A stretch of 14,430 nt of DNA from an uncultured Campylobacter sp. (GCA_905373295.1 CAJPSJ010000018.1:1-14430), one strand, 5' to 3'; positions 6,834-13,925 are shown, numbered from the stretch's first letter. Notes: generated by a model not told the origin, from the letters alone. Translations and numbers: made by a program.

Positions 6834-7790
6834 ATGAGCAAGGAGATAAGTTTAGATGATTTTTTGCAAAAAATATCTAACGACATTGAGCCGTCCAAGC
6901 AATGTGGGTATAACAAAACCGAGCTTGAAAGCGAAAGTATAAAATTCGACTTTAGCTCTTTTTATACGGGCGGAGAGATAGGATATTATAGCAGCGATAT
7001 AATTTGCAGAGATTTCCTTTTGCATCGCCACGAGCGAGGTAGCCGCTATTCATTTTTATTTTTCAATACGGGCGAAAATCCTATCTGCTTCAGATCGGAT
7101 AAAGATCAATTCGTTTTGAATAAAGGTGAGTTTTGGCTCGGAACTATGCAAAGCAAATTGCGTGGCGTTCACGAGCTTGAAAATAAACACTATAAAAGCT
7201 CATGCATAGCGCTTAGCACCGCTTTTGCAAATGAGCTGGGAATTTTAAAAAATTTGAATTTAGATCAGGCCGTTTGTATGAAGAAATTTAAAACAAGCGC
7301 CGTGCAAAATATCATCCTCAAAGAGCTCGAAAATGCCGCGATATACGACGGCAAAATGCGCGAAATTTTTATGGAGAGTAAAATTTTAGAGATGCTTTAT
7401 AGAAGTTTTCATAAATTTAATGAGCCCGAAAATGCGCTTAGTCTTGATGAAAATCGCATAAAAACAGTTCAAAAAGCAAAGAAAATATTACTCGAAAATA
7501 TGCAAAACCCACCTAGCATTAAGGAGCTCGCTCGTCTTTGTGCCACGAATGAATTTGCACTAAAAAGGGATTTTAAAGCATATTTCGGCACGAGCGTTTA
7601 TGCGATGCTGACAAATGAGCGGCTTGAGATTGCAAAAGAGCTATTAAGTCTAGATCAAATCAGCGTAAACGAAGCCGCCAAAATGGTCGGATATAATAAT
7701 TTATCGCATTTTTCTAAAATTTTTAGGACTAAATTTAACGTGCTGCCGACGCAACTGAAAAAGGATATAAAATTTTACTACTCGGATTAG
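6834..7790 (+). CDS. AraC-family transcriptional regulator (PchR-like context)
   Basis: This 318-residue protein has a C-terminal AraC DNA-binding domain from about residue 208. The first helix-turn-helix is near 228-248 (SIKELARLCATNEFALKRDF) and the second near 277-298 (NEAAKMVGYNNLSHFSKIF), followed by the usual F-x-x-x-P-like end (FNVLPTQLKK). The N-terminal ~200 residues are a probable effector-sensing domain with several Cys residues (24, 58, 85, 124, 148) that I do not recognise further. AAAGGG at 6823-6828 precedes the ATG. Its position divergent from a TonB receptor is typical of PchR-like activators, which sense the siderophore and switch on the receptor. A Fur-box candidate overlaps its predicted transcription start. 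It would act in the cytoplasm on the 6725-6833 control region; the inducer is unknown. Confidence 0.88.
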   Translation: MSKEISLDDFLQKISNDIEPSKQCGYNKTELESESIKFDFSSFYTGGEIGYYSSDIICRDFLLHRHERGSRYSFLFFNTGENPICFRSDKDQFVLNKGEFWLGTMQSKLRGVHELENKHYKSSCIALSTAFANELGILKNLNLDQAVCMKKFKTSAVQNIILKELENAAIYDGKMREIFMESKILEMLYRSFHKFNEPENALSLDENRIKTVQKAKKILLENMQNPPSIKELARLCATNEFALKRDFKAYFGTSVYAMLTNERLEIAKELLSLDQISVNEAAKMVGYNNLSHFSKIFRTKFNVLPTQLKKDIKFYYSD

Positions 7791-7907
7791 AATTTCGCAC
7801 GACCGACTATCTCTTAGAAGCCACATTCTTTCGCAACCGCATATCAAAGTCTCATAAAATTTTATATCGCAACCAAACCCGCAAAAATACGAAATTTAAA
7901 TTATAAA

Positions 7908-7929
7908 TGCCGCCGAAACCTTGGCGGCA
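7908..7929 (-). terminator. Hairpin, probable terminator of the minus-strand binding-protein array
   Basis: TGCCGCC and GGCGGCA form a perfect 7-bp GC-rich stem around the loop GAAACCTT. On the minus strand it is followed by TTTATAATTTAAATTT, a T-rich though not pure run, about 85 bp past the stop of the last binding-protein gene. On the plus strand it is followed only by AAAAG, so it fits the minus direction better. Confidence 0.5.
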
Positions 7930-7935
7930 AAAGTG

Positions 7936-7958
7936 AGCTGCGATCAAATATCGCAGCT
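7936..7958. terminator. Second hairpin between convergent genes
   Basis: AGCTGCGAT and ATCGCAGCT form a perfect 9-bp stem with the 5-base loop CAAAT, 6 bases from the neighbouring hairpin. On the minus strand it is followed by GCTCACTTTT. It lacks a strong T-run in either direction, but the pair together lies between the convergent AraC gene and binding-protein array and may block read-through from both sides. Confidence 0.45.
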
Positions 7959-8013
7959 GCGCGTATGTTTGGACGCCCCAAAGGACGCCTTAAAATTTTA
8001 AATACGTCTAAAT

Positions 8014-8817
8014 TTAAAACAGGCTATAAACCTCATCGAGTGTGAAGTGCTTTTTATCGATCTTACCGCCGTAGTATGGCTTGATATCCTCGTCAAAAGC
8101 CTTATGGAAAAATTTCGCTTTATACATTTTTACCAGGCTGCTATTGACCGCATCAAGCAGCTCGGTATTGCCCTTAGATAAGGCGACGGCGATATAATCT
8201 ACCTTGCCAAGGTTGATGATTTTTGCATCCAGCGCGGCATCGTTTCTAGCGTATCCGAGTACGACCGTATTATCGTCGGCAAAGCCTATGCCCTCGCCAG
8301 CCTTTAACCTAGCGACGCACTCATTCGCGTCGGTACATGTCGCAATCTCATAGCCCGCGTTTTTGAAGTGCTCCTCGGCAGTTGTGCCTTTAACGCTTAG
8401 AATTTTTTTATGCGCGATCTGATCGATTCTTGAAATATTATCATCCTTACGGCTTAGCACGCCAATTTGCACTGAATAATACGGGTAAGAAAAATCGACT
8501 TTCTGAACGCGATCTTTTGTGACGGTAAGCTTGGATATGATGAGATCGATTTTGTTTTGCTCCAGTGAGGGGACGCGATCTTTAGATACTACGGAGATAA
8601 AGTCGATTTTGATCTTTTTATTGCCGAATAGATTTTTGACTAACTCATTTGCCAAATCAACCTCAAAGCCCTTCAGCGTGCCGTTATCATCGAAGCTAAA
8701 CGGAGGCTGGGAGTCTTGCAAGCCTATGCGAATTTCGCCTGCTTGCTTGATATCTGCTAAGGAGTTAGCGCAAAGCGCGCCAGCACCCAGCAAAATACTT
8801 AGTAGAATTTTTTTCAT
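8014..8817 (-). CDS. Family-3 extracellular solute-binding protein, copy A (last in array)
   Basis: This 267-residue periplasmic binding protein is of the polar amino-acid type (SBP_bac_3; relatives are CjaA and PEB1 of C. jejuni). It would capture a solute and hand it to an ABC permease. The signal peptide is MKKILLSILLGAGALCA, probably cleaved by signal peptidase I before NSLADIK. Arg103 (TVTKDR) matches the carboxylate-binding Arg of the family and Asp182 (FADDN) the amine-binding Asp (by analogy with HisJ Arg77 and Asp161). Cys161 and Cys167 could form a disulfide. The C-terminus, KKHFTLDEVYSLF, is a version of the tail shared by all four copies. AAAGGA at 8824-8829 fills the 15-bp gap to copy B, so the two are co-transcribed. 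It is the most divergent copy by eye. Ligand unknown. Confidence 0.9.
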   Translation of the reverse strand: MKKILLSILLGAGALCANSLADIKQAGEIRIGLQDSQPPFSFDDNGTLKGFEVDLANELVKNLFGNKKIKIDFISVVSKDRVPSLEQNKIDLIISKLTVTKDRVQKVDFSYPYYSVQIGVLSRKDDNISRIDQIAHKKILSVKGTTAEEHFKNAGYEIATCTDANECVARLKAGEGIGFADDNTVVLGYARNDAALDAKIINLGKVDYIAVALSKGNTELLDAVNSSLVKMYKAKFFHKAFDEDIKPYYGGKIDKKHFTLDEVYSLF

Positions 8818-8832
8818 ATTTTGTCCTTTGAA

Positions 8833-9636
8833 TTAAAACATTTTATAAAGATCATCTAACAAGAAATATTTTTTCTCAGCCTTGCCCTTGTAAAAAGGAT
8901 CGATGCTGTCGTTAAAAATTTTCTTGAAAAAGCCATTTTTGCTGAGCTTGACAAGCCCGTCATTTAAGGCGTTTAGCAAGTCGTTGTTGCCTTTTTGCAC
9001 CGCGATAGCTAAAAATTCCGACGTACCTAAATTCTTGATATTTACCTCTACCTTGCGATCTACGACCGAATAACCCAAAACTACCATATTATCGTCTGCA
9101 TAGCCGCTGCCGTGACCGGATTTTAGCGCACGGAAGCATTCGCTCGAACTAGCGCATGAGATAACTTTAAAGCCTTCCTTATTAAAATAATCAAAAGCCG
9201 TAGTGCCGGGCTCTGCTAAAATTTCTTTATCCTGTAGGTCGCTTATTGTCTTGATATTGTCATCGCTACGGGTTAGTACGCCGATATTTACGCTAAAGTA
9301 GGGATTTGAAAAATCCACTAGTTTCTCGCGCTCTTTCGTAACCGTAATCGCCGCGATATCCAAATCGACCTTGTTATCTTGCACGGCTGTGATACGATCA
9401 TTACCTAGAGTTACGACATATTCGATTTTGCCGCCCTTATCGCCGAAAATTTCTTTCACGAGCTCTTCGATAAGCGAAATTTCAAAACCGCTATATCTTC
9501 CATCCTCAGAGACGCTAAGTGGCGGCAGTGAGCCGTCCACTCCGATACGAATGAGCCCTTTTTCTTTGATCTGCGCTAAAGAGTTAGCAAATAACGAACA
9601 TGAAGCGATTAACAACGCAAATATAATCTTTTTCAT
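8833..9636 (-). CDS. Family-3 extracellular solute-binding protein, copy B
   Basis: This 267-residue paralogue is about 75% identical to copy C by my hand alignment (199 of 267, no gaps). Arg103 (TVTKER), Asp182 (YADDN), Cys161 and Cys167 are kept at exactly the same positions as in copies A and C. The N-terminus has two readings: SLFA-NSL looks like a signal peptidase I site, while IASC at 10-13 fits a lipobox, although the hydrophobic stretch before it is short for a lipoprotein. The tail is KKYFLLDDLYKMF. AAAGGA at 9642-9647 gives the ribosome binding site. The gap to copy C upstream is 67 bp, the longest in the array. It contains a small TTCG/CGAA hairpin (9663-9674) followed on the minus strand by ATTTT, which might trim expression. 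Substrate is probably amino-acid-like, as for its neighbours. Confidence 0.9.
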   Translation of the reverse strand: MKKIIFALLIASCSLFANSLAQIKEKGLIRIGVDGSLPPLSVSEDGRYSGFEISLIEELVKEIFGDKGGKIEYVVTLGNDRITAVQDNKVDLDIAAITVTKEREKLVDFSNPYFSVNIGVLTRSDDNIKTISDLQDKEILAEPGTTAFDYFNKEGFKVISCASSSECFRALKSGHGSGYADDNMVVLGYSVVDRKVEVNIKNLGTSEFLAIAVQKGNNDLLNALNDGLVKLSKNGFFKKIFNDSIDPFYKGKAEKKYFLLDDLYKMF

Positions 9637-9703
9637 AAAATTCCTTTAAATTTTACTAAAATTTCGCAAGCGAATAGAATTTCCCATCCATCGCCGCTTT
9701 AAA

Positions 9704-10507
9704 TCAAAACAAGCTGTAAAGATCGTCCAGCAAGAAATACTTTTTATCAATGGTGCCTTTATAAAAAGGCTCAATACTCTCATCAAAAATTTTTGTAAAA
9801 AAACCTTTTTTACTTAGCTCAATTAGTCCCGCATTTACCGCGTTAAGCAGCTCAGTATTGCCCTTTTGCACCGCGATGGCCAGGAAGTCCGTCGAGCCTA
9901 AATTTTTGATATTTACTTCGACTTTGCGGTCGACTACGGCGTAAGCGAACACAAGCAGATTATCGTCTGCGTATCCGTCGCCCTTGCCCGATTTTAGAGC
10001 GTTAAAGCATTCGCTTGCACTATCGCACGGCGCTACGTTATAGCCCTGTTTCGTAAAGTAATCAAACACGGTGGTGCCAGGCTGCGCCAGTATAGTCTTT
10101 CCATTTAGATCGGAGACCTTTCTGATATTATCGTCGCTACGAGTTAGCACGCCGATATTTACGCTAAAGTATGGATCGGAGAAATCTACCAGCTTCTCGC
10201 GCTCTTTCGTAACCGAGATAAGCGCGATATCTAAATCGACTCTGTTGTCCTGTACCGCTTTTATGCGGTCATCACCTACCGTTACGACATATTGTATCTT
10301 GCTGCCTTTATCACCGAAAATTTCTTTAACAAGCCCTTCGATCAAGAGTATCTCAAACCCGCTATATTCGCCAGCTTTAGCGACGCTAAACGGCGGAGAC
10401 GAGCCATCTATACCGATGCGAATAACCCCTTTTTCTTTGATTTGAGTCAAAGTGTTGTTAAAAAGCGAACACGCAGCCAGCATCAATGCTAGGATTATCT
10501 TTTTCAT
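9704..10507 (-). CDS. Family-3 extracellular solute-binding protein, copy C, lipobox-like signal
   Basis: This is the 267-residue sister of copy B. Ligand-site residues are conserved: Arg103 (SVTKER), Asp182 (YADDN) and Cys161/Cys167. Its signal region differs in a telling way. The Ala that precedes the cleavage point in copies A, B and D is Asn here (SLFNN), so the signal peptidase I site looks lost. LAAC at 10-13 is a good lipobox, suggesting a lipoprotein anchored by Cys13; the preceding hydrophobic stretch is short, so this remains inference. The tail is KKYFLLDDLYSLF. The ribosome binding site AAGGGGGA at 10512-10519 sits in the 20-bp gap after copy D. Predicted to be exported and to bind an amino-acid-like solute. 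Confidence 0.9.
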   Translation of the reverse strand: MKKIILALMLAACSLFNNTLTQIKEKGVIRIGIDGSSPPFSVAKAGEYSGFEILLIEGLVKEIFGDKGSKIQYVVTVGDDRIKAVQDNRVDLDIALISVTKEREKLVDFSDPYFSVNIGVLTRSDDNIRKVSDLNGKTILAQPGTTVFDYFTKQGYNVAPCDSASECFNALKSGKGDGYADDNLLVFAYAVVDRKVEVNIKNLGSTDFLAIAVQKGNTELLNAVNAGLIELSKKGFFTKIFDESIEPFYKGTIDKKYFLLDDLYSLF

Positions 10508-10527
10508 AGCGTCCCCCTTTTTAAAAA

Positions 10528-11337
10528 TTACAGCAAGCTATAAAGATCGTCCAGCAAGAAATACTTTTTCTCTGCAGTTCCTTTGTAGTAAGGCTCGATG
10601 AAATTATCGAACGAATTTTTGAAAAAGCCCTCTTTGCTTAGCTTGATTAGCTCGCCGTTTAGAAAATCCAAAAGCTCCGAATTGCCCTTTTTCACGCCGA
10701 TGGCTAAGAAATCCGAGGTGCCTAAATTTTTGATATTTACTTCAACCTTTTTATCTAATACCGGATAAGCTAGCACGACTAGGTTATCGTCCGCATACCC
10801 GTCGCCCTGTCCGGCTTTTAGCGCCTTATAGCAGGCGTTTGCATTATCGCATCTGGCGATATTATAGCCTTGCTTTTCAAAGTATGTTTCTGCAGTACCG
10901 CCGCTAAGAACTAAAATAGTTTTATCTTGCAAATCGTTTAAGGATTTAATCTTATCTTCGATGCGAGTTAAAATGCCTATATTAACACTAAAATATGGGG
11001 TCGTAAAATCTACCTGCTTCTCGCGCTCCGGAGTTACGGTAAGAGTTGCGATAACTGCGTCCACCTTATCTTCTTGTAGGAATTTTATACGCTGATTTGC
11101 AAGCACGGAGGTAAACTCCACCTTCCCGCCTGATGGAAGCATATCTTTAGCGATAGCATTTGCCATATCGACCTCAAAGCCCTGATGCACGCCGTCTTCT
11201 ATCTTGCTAAACGGCGGCTGCGCGTCATAAACGCCTATTCTTAGCACTCCGCTACTTTTGATCTCGGAGAGCGATCTGGCGCAAAGCGCACTACTGGCCA
11301 AAGCTGCTGCGAGCAGACTTAAGAGAAATTTCTTCAT
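10528..11337 (-). CDS. Family-3 extracellular solute-binding protein, copy D (first in array)
   Basis: This 269-residue paralogue is probably the first gene of the four-gene operon. The frame is open upstream to a TTG at 11415, but I place the start at the ATG at 11335-11337. It has a ribosome binding site (AAAGGA at 11344-11349) and begins a standard signal peptide (MKKFLLSLLAAALASSALCA) likely cleaved before RSLSEIK; the 26 extra residues are charged and unlike a signal. Conserved residues shift by two: Arg105 (VTPER), Asp184 (YADDN), Cys163 and Cys169. TPER is the usual family form (as in PEB1), while copies A to C have TKDR or TKER. The tail is KKYFLLDDLYSLL. A leader with hairpins lies upstream. 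No permease or ATPase gene is adjacent. Confidence 0.9.
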   Translation of the reverse strand: MKKFLLSLLAAALASSALCARSLSEIKSSGVLRIGVYDAQPPFSKIEDGVHQGFEVDMANAIAKDMLPSGGKVEFTSVLANQRIKFLQEDKVDAVIATLTVTPEREKQVDFTTPYFSVNIGILTRIEDKIKSLNDLQDKTILVLSGGTAETYFEKQGYNIARCDNANACYKALKAGQGDGYADDNLVVLAYPVLDKKVEVNIKNLGTSDFLAIGVKKGNSELLDFLNGELIKLSKEGFFKNSFDNFIEPYYKGTAEKKYFLLDDLYSLL

Positions 11338-11427
11338 CCTTTTTCCTTTCTCATAAATAATTTCAAAACCATTGCCACGGCTACGGAAAACCTCAAAATC
11401 CCGCCCGAATGGCAAGCAGACATTAAA

Positions 11428-11460
11428 TTCGCCCGCAGGCGAAAAGCAATTTTAGCTTTT
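11428..11460 (-). promoter_or_regulatory. Overlapping leader hairpins upstream of the binding-protein array
   Basis: TTCGCC-CGCA-GGCGAA (11428-11443) is a perfect 6-bp stem with a 4-base loop. AAAAGC and GCTTTT (11442-11447 with 11455-11460) form a second 6-bp stem. The two share bases 11442-11443, so full pairing of both is not possible. A CCCGCCCG at 11400-11407 could also pair with the GGCG of the first hairpin. All lie about 60-125 bases upstream of the ATG at 11337, within the probable transcript leader. Confidence 0.35.
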
Positions 11461-11465
11461 TATAT

Positions 11466-11480
11466 CTTTAATGATTATTA
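11466..11480. promoter_or_regulatory. Weak Fur-box-like site in the array promoter zone
   Basis: On the minus strand TAATAATCATTAAAG agrees with the 7-1-7 Fur consensus at 10 of 14 positions: six of seven in the left half, four of seven in the right. The surroundings are very AT-rich, so a chance match is likely. It overlaps the best -10-like words upstream of copy D. Confidence 0.2.
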
Positions 11481-11931
11481 AATAGTAAGTAAAGTCGCCA
11501 AATAAATTCGCTTTTTCATTGTTTGCTTCGATTTTGCGAGAACTTCTTTTAGAATTCTTATCCGCGTCCTAGCGGTAAAATTTAAAATTTTTAATATTTT
11601 AGTTCTTAGCGGCGGTACTGCAGAATTAGGTGAGAAATTTTATGAGCGCTTTAAAACTCGCGATAAAATTTTAAAATTTTATGAGATTAAATTTTGTAGA
11701 TTGCATTTGACAAAACAGCACAAGAAAGGAGTGAAATTTCAAAATTTCGCGCTTTAGTGCAGACATAGCGGAATTTAAAATTCTTAAATTTATACGCTCC
11801 GCCCAGCAAAACGAAATTTTAAAATTTTTAGCAAACTACAAAATTCAAAAGCAAGCAAAATTAAATCTGTGCCACGCTGCAGAATTTCGCAATAAAAGTC
11901 ACGCCGCCAGCGCTAAATTTTGCGCCATAAA

Positions 11932-12378
11932 TCATACTACAAACATCAGCTTGGCGCAAAGCACGATGATGAAGCCGAATACAAAAGCGATTTTATGGAT
12001 ATTTGCTCGTAAAAACTCAGGCGCGGACCTTCCCATCGCGCGGCAGCTCAAATTTATCGCTACGCACACGGCGATGATGAGCGCGAGCGTGACTTTTAGC
12101 ATAAAGATTTTTTGAAGCGGCGTGCCGAAATACCCGCCATTAGCGCTTCCGACCCAACGGCTCATCATCATTCCGCCGGTGATTATCAGCGTAAAAAGGC
12201 AAACCGGCATGATCTTAATCGCGCGCGAGCCGATCGCCTTTTTAACGCGCTCAAAATCCGCGCCCAGCGCGCCTTTAAGCCGCGAAAAAATCACGACGTC
12301 GAAAAATATGTAGCCCAAAAAGATAATGGCGCAGATGAGATGGACGATCTGCACGTAAGGATAAATTTGCTCCACCAC
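11932..12378 (-). CDS. Small four-helix inner-membrane protein, CopD/HemJ-like
   Basis: This 148-residue protein has four hydrophobic helices, near residues 9-31, 54-72, 92-113 and 127-147. His13 in the first helix (YVQIVHLICAIIFLGYIFF) and Lys95 in the third (FMLKVTLALI) recall the small CopD-type and HemJ-type membrane proteins, which share this shape and length. I cannot choose between a copper-related and a heme-related role, and it could be an uncharacterised family. AAGGAG at 12381-12386 precedes two GTG codons in a row. The second (12373-12375) has the better spacing of 5 bases, so the protein may begin one residue later than given. The 227-bp gap upstream and 594-bp gap downstream suggest a single-gene unit. 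Confidence 0.6.
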   Translation of the reverse strand: MVEQIYPYVQIVHLICAIIFLGYIFFDVVIFSRLKGALGADFERVKKAIGSRAIKIMPVCLFTLIITGGMMMSRWVGSANGGYFGTPLQKIFMLKVTLALIIAVCVAINLSCRAMGRSAPEFLRANIHKIAFVFGFIIVLCAKLMFVV

Positions 12379-12544
12379 CGCTCCTTGCTATGAAATTTCG
12401 CCCATTTTATGCGAAATTTCAAATTTTAGCAATGATTTTCATCAACACGCCGCGAGCGGTTAAATTTAAGCCGATCGTGCGAGCAGTGCAGATAAATTTT
12501 GGCAAAATCGCGCAGGCAAATTTAAAAGCAAAGCCGCGCGGACG

Positions 12545-12575
12545 AAATTCTAAAATTCTAAAATTCTAAAATTCT
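12545..12575. repeat. Short tandem repeat, AAATTCTA x 3.9
   Basis: The 8-base unit AAATTCTA occurs at 12545, 12553 and 12561, followed by a partial AAATTCT at 12569-12575. All copies are identical. It lies in the 227-bp gap between the CopD/HemJ-like gene and the antiporter gene, just past the end of the latter. Each unit contains AAATTC, an RAATTY site. Confidence 0.85.
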
Positions 12576-12578
12576 GCC

Positions 12579-12592
12579 CGCGGAAACCCGCG
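12579..12592 (-). terminator. Small hairpin after the antiporter gene, possible terminator
   Basis: CGCGG and CCGCG form a perfect 5-bp stem with a 4-base loop, 13 bases past the stop of the antiporter gene on the minus strand. It is followed by GGCAGAATTTTAGAATTTT, where the short tandem repeat supplies T-rich stretches. The stem is short and the T-run is interrupted, so termination is plausible but not strong. Confidence 0.35.
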
Positions 12593-12605
12593 CAAATTCC
12601 GCAAT

Positions 12606-13925
12606 CTATAACATCATCGAAAAGATTATGCCGAATATGATTAGCGGAATATTAAAGAAAATAAAGGTCGGCACGCAGGTATCCCACATGTGGCTATGTC
12701 CGCCGTCGATATTCAGCCCCACGGTAGGCCCGAGCGTGCTATCGCTCGCAGGAGAGCCCGCATCGCCGATACCCGCGGCCACGCCGATGATAAAGATCGT
12801 CGCTGCAGTGCTAAAGCCCAGCTGCGCGGCTAGCGGACAGTATATCGTGGCGATGATAGGGATCGTGCCGAAGCTCGAGCCTATGCCCATCGTCACGAGC
12901 AGTCCGATGCCGATCATCAGCAGCGCGCCGCCTAGCTTGCCGCCGCTTAAAGTGCTCGCTACGTGCACCAGCTCGTTCACGCCGCCGGTTTCTTTTAAGA
13001 TCGTGCCGTATCCTGCGGCGATCAGCATCAAAAACGCGATGTAGCCCATCATATGCACGCCCTCGTCAAATACGTTATCCAGCTTCTTCCACTCGATGCC
13101 CTTGCTAGCAAGCATCACTAAAATTCCGCTAAGCGCGGCAAACGGAAGGGATTTGATCCAAATTTGCACCGCGAAGCACACCGCGATGCCCGCTAGCGCG
13201 CCCCATTCGCGCATACCCATCTTAAGCTCGCTAAAATGCGCATCCAGGCTCTCTTTGGTTTCGGCATACTCCCTCGGCTTGCGGTAGTAGATCACGGCTA
13301 GGATGAGACCCACGAGCATCGGCACGGCGCTTAGCCACATCACGCTCGATATGTCGCCAAGGCTTACTGCGATGCCGTTTGCGTTCATATTTTTTTCGAT
13401 TAGTCCCATAAAGATAAGTCCAAATCCCAGCGGCAGCGCCATATACGGCGTCTGCAAGCCGAACGTCAGCGCGCACGCTACGGCGCGGCGGTCGATCTTT
13501 AGCGAGTTCATGATCTTAACTAACGGCGGGATCAAAATCGGGATAAAGGCGATATGCACGGGGATTAAATTTTGTGAAAAGCACGCAAAAAAGGCGATTG
13601 AAAAGATAAAGACGTATTTTTTGTCGCTGATTAAATTTGCCACCGCGCGCACCAAGATCGCCGTTAAGTTCGTCTTTGAGATCGCGCTTGCGATGACGCC
13701 TAGCAGCAGATACGAGAGCGCGGTTTCTAAATTTCCGCCCATGCCAAGGCTGCCGGCGTTTTCGGGGTTACCGTTTATGAATAAATTTATGGCATCGCCC
13801 AGTGGGATATTGCTTGAGAGCACGGCGCATATCGTGCCGATTAGGATCGCAAGCATTACGTTGCACCTCAGCAAGCACAGCGCGCACATCACACAGATAC
13901 TGATAAATACGGGATTGGTAAGCAT
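12606..13925 (-). CDS. Na+/H+ antiporter-family membrane transporter (YuiF/NhaC-type)
   Basis: This inner-membrane transporter of 439 residues and about 11-12 hydrophobic helices belongs to the Na_H_antiporter family that includes B. subtilis YuiF. Members are annotated as sodium:proton antiporters, though some may move amino acids or organic anions. Recognisable features are the N-terminal helices with GNPENAGSLGMGGNLETA, the segment MGIGSSFGTIPIIATIYCPL, and a conserved polar motif near the C-terminus (GDAGSPASDSTLGPTVGL, then GGHSHMWDTCVP). A TTG at 13952 would add nine charged residues, but I use the ATG at 13923-13925. It has a ribosome binding site (AAAAAGG at 13932-13938, 6-base spacing), and the TTG overlaps a TATAAT promoter box. 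It is divergent from the DUF475 gene. The transported ion or solute is not established. Confidence 0.85.
   Translation of the reverse strand: MLTNPVFISICVMCALCLLRCNVMLAILIGTICAVLSSNIPLGDAINLFINGNPENAGSLGMGGNLETALSYLLLGVIASAISKTNLTAILVRAVANLISDKKYVFIFSIAFFACFSQNLIPVHIAFIPILIPPLVKIMNSLKIDRRAVACALTFGLQTPYMALPLGFGLIFMGLIEKNMNANGIAVSLGDISSVMWLSAVPMLVGLILAVIYYRKPREYAETKESLDAHFSELKMGMREWGALAGIAVCFAVQIWIKSLPFAALSGILVMLASKGIEWKKLDNVFDEGVHMMGYIAFLMLIAAGYGTILKETGGVNELVHVASTLSGGKLGGALLMIGIGLLVTMGIGSSFGTIPIIATIYCPLAAQLGFSTAATIFIIGVAAGIGDAGSPASDSTLGPTVGLNIDGGHSHMWDTCVPTFIFFNIPLIIFGIIFSMML

Larger units (their letters stand above)
11338..11931. other. 594-bp non-coding region with the leader of the binding-protein array
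   Basis: No gene can be supported. The part from 11338 to about 11500 is the likely leader and promoter zone of the minus-strand array. It contains AT-rich -10-like words on the minus strand (TTTAATAAT and TATAAA between 11462 and 11483) and the hairpins listed separately. The rest (11500-11931) is AAATTT-rich, with several AAAATTTTAAAATTTT-like palindromic runs (for example near 11660-11680 and 11815-11830). It has no long open frame, tRNA or repeat that I can identify. It also lies downstream of nothing on the plus strand. Confidence 0.55.

Noticed and set aside
7970..7990. Direct repeat GGACGCC separated by CCAAA
   Set aside because: Only two 7-base copies next to each other in a gap; no hairpin or array follows from it.
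11338..11415. 26-residue N-terminal extension of the first binding protein from a TTG at 11415
   Set aside because: The extension is charged, precedes a complete signal peptide and lacks a ribosome binding site, while the ATG at 11337 has AAAGGA in place.
11641..11673. Tiny open frame starting ATGAGCGCT in the 594-bp gap
   Set aside because: It codes only 10 residues, has no ribosome binding site, and ends inside an AAATTT run.
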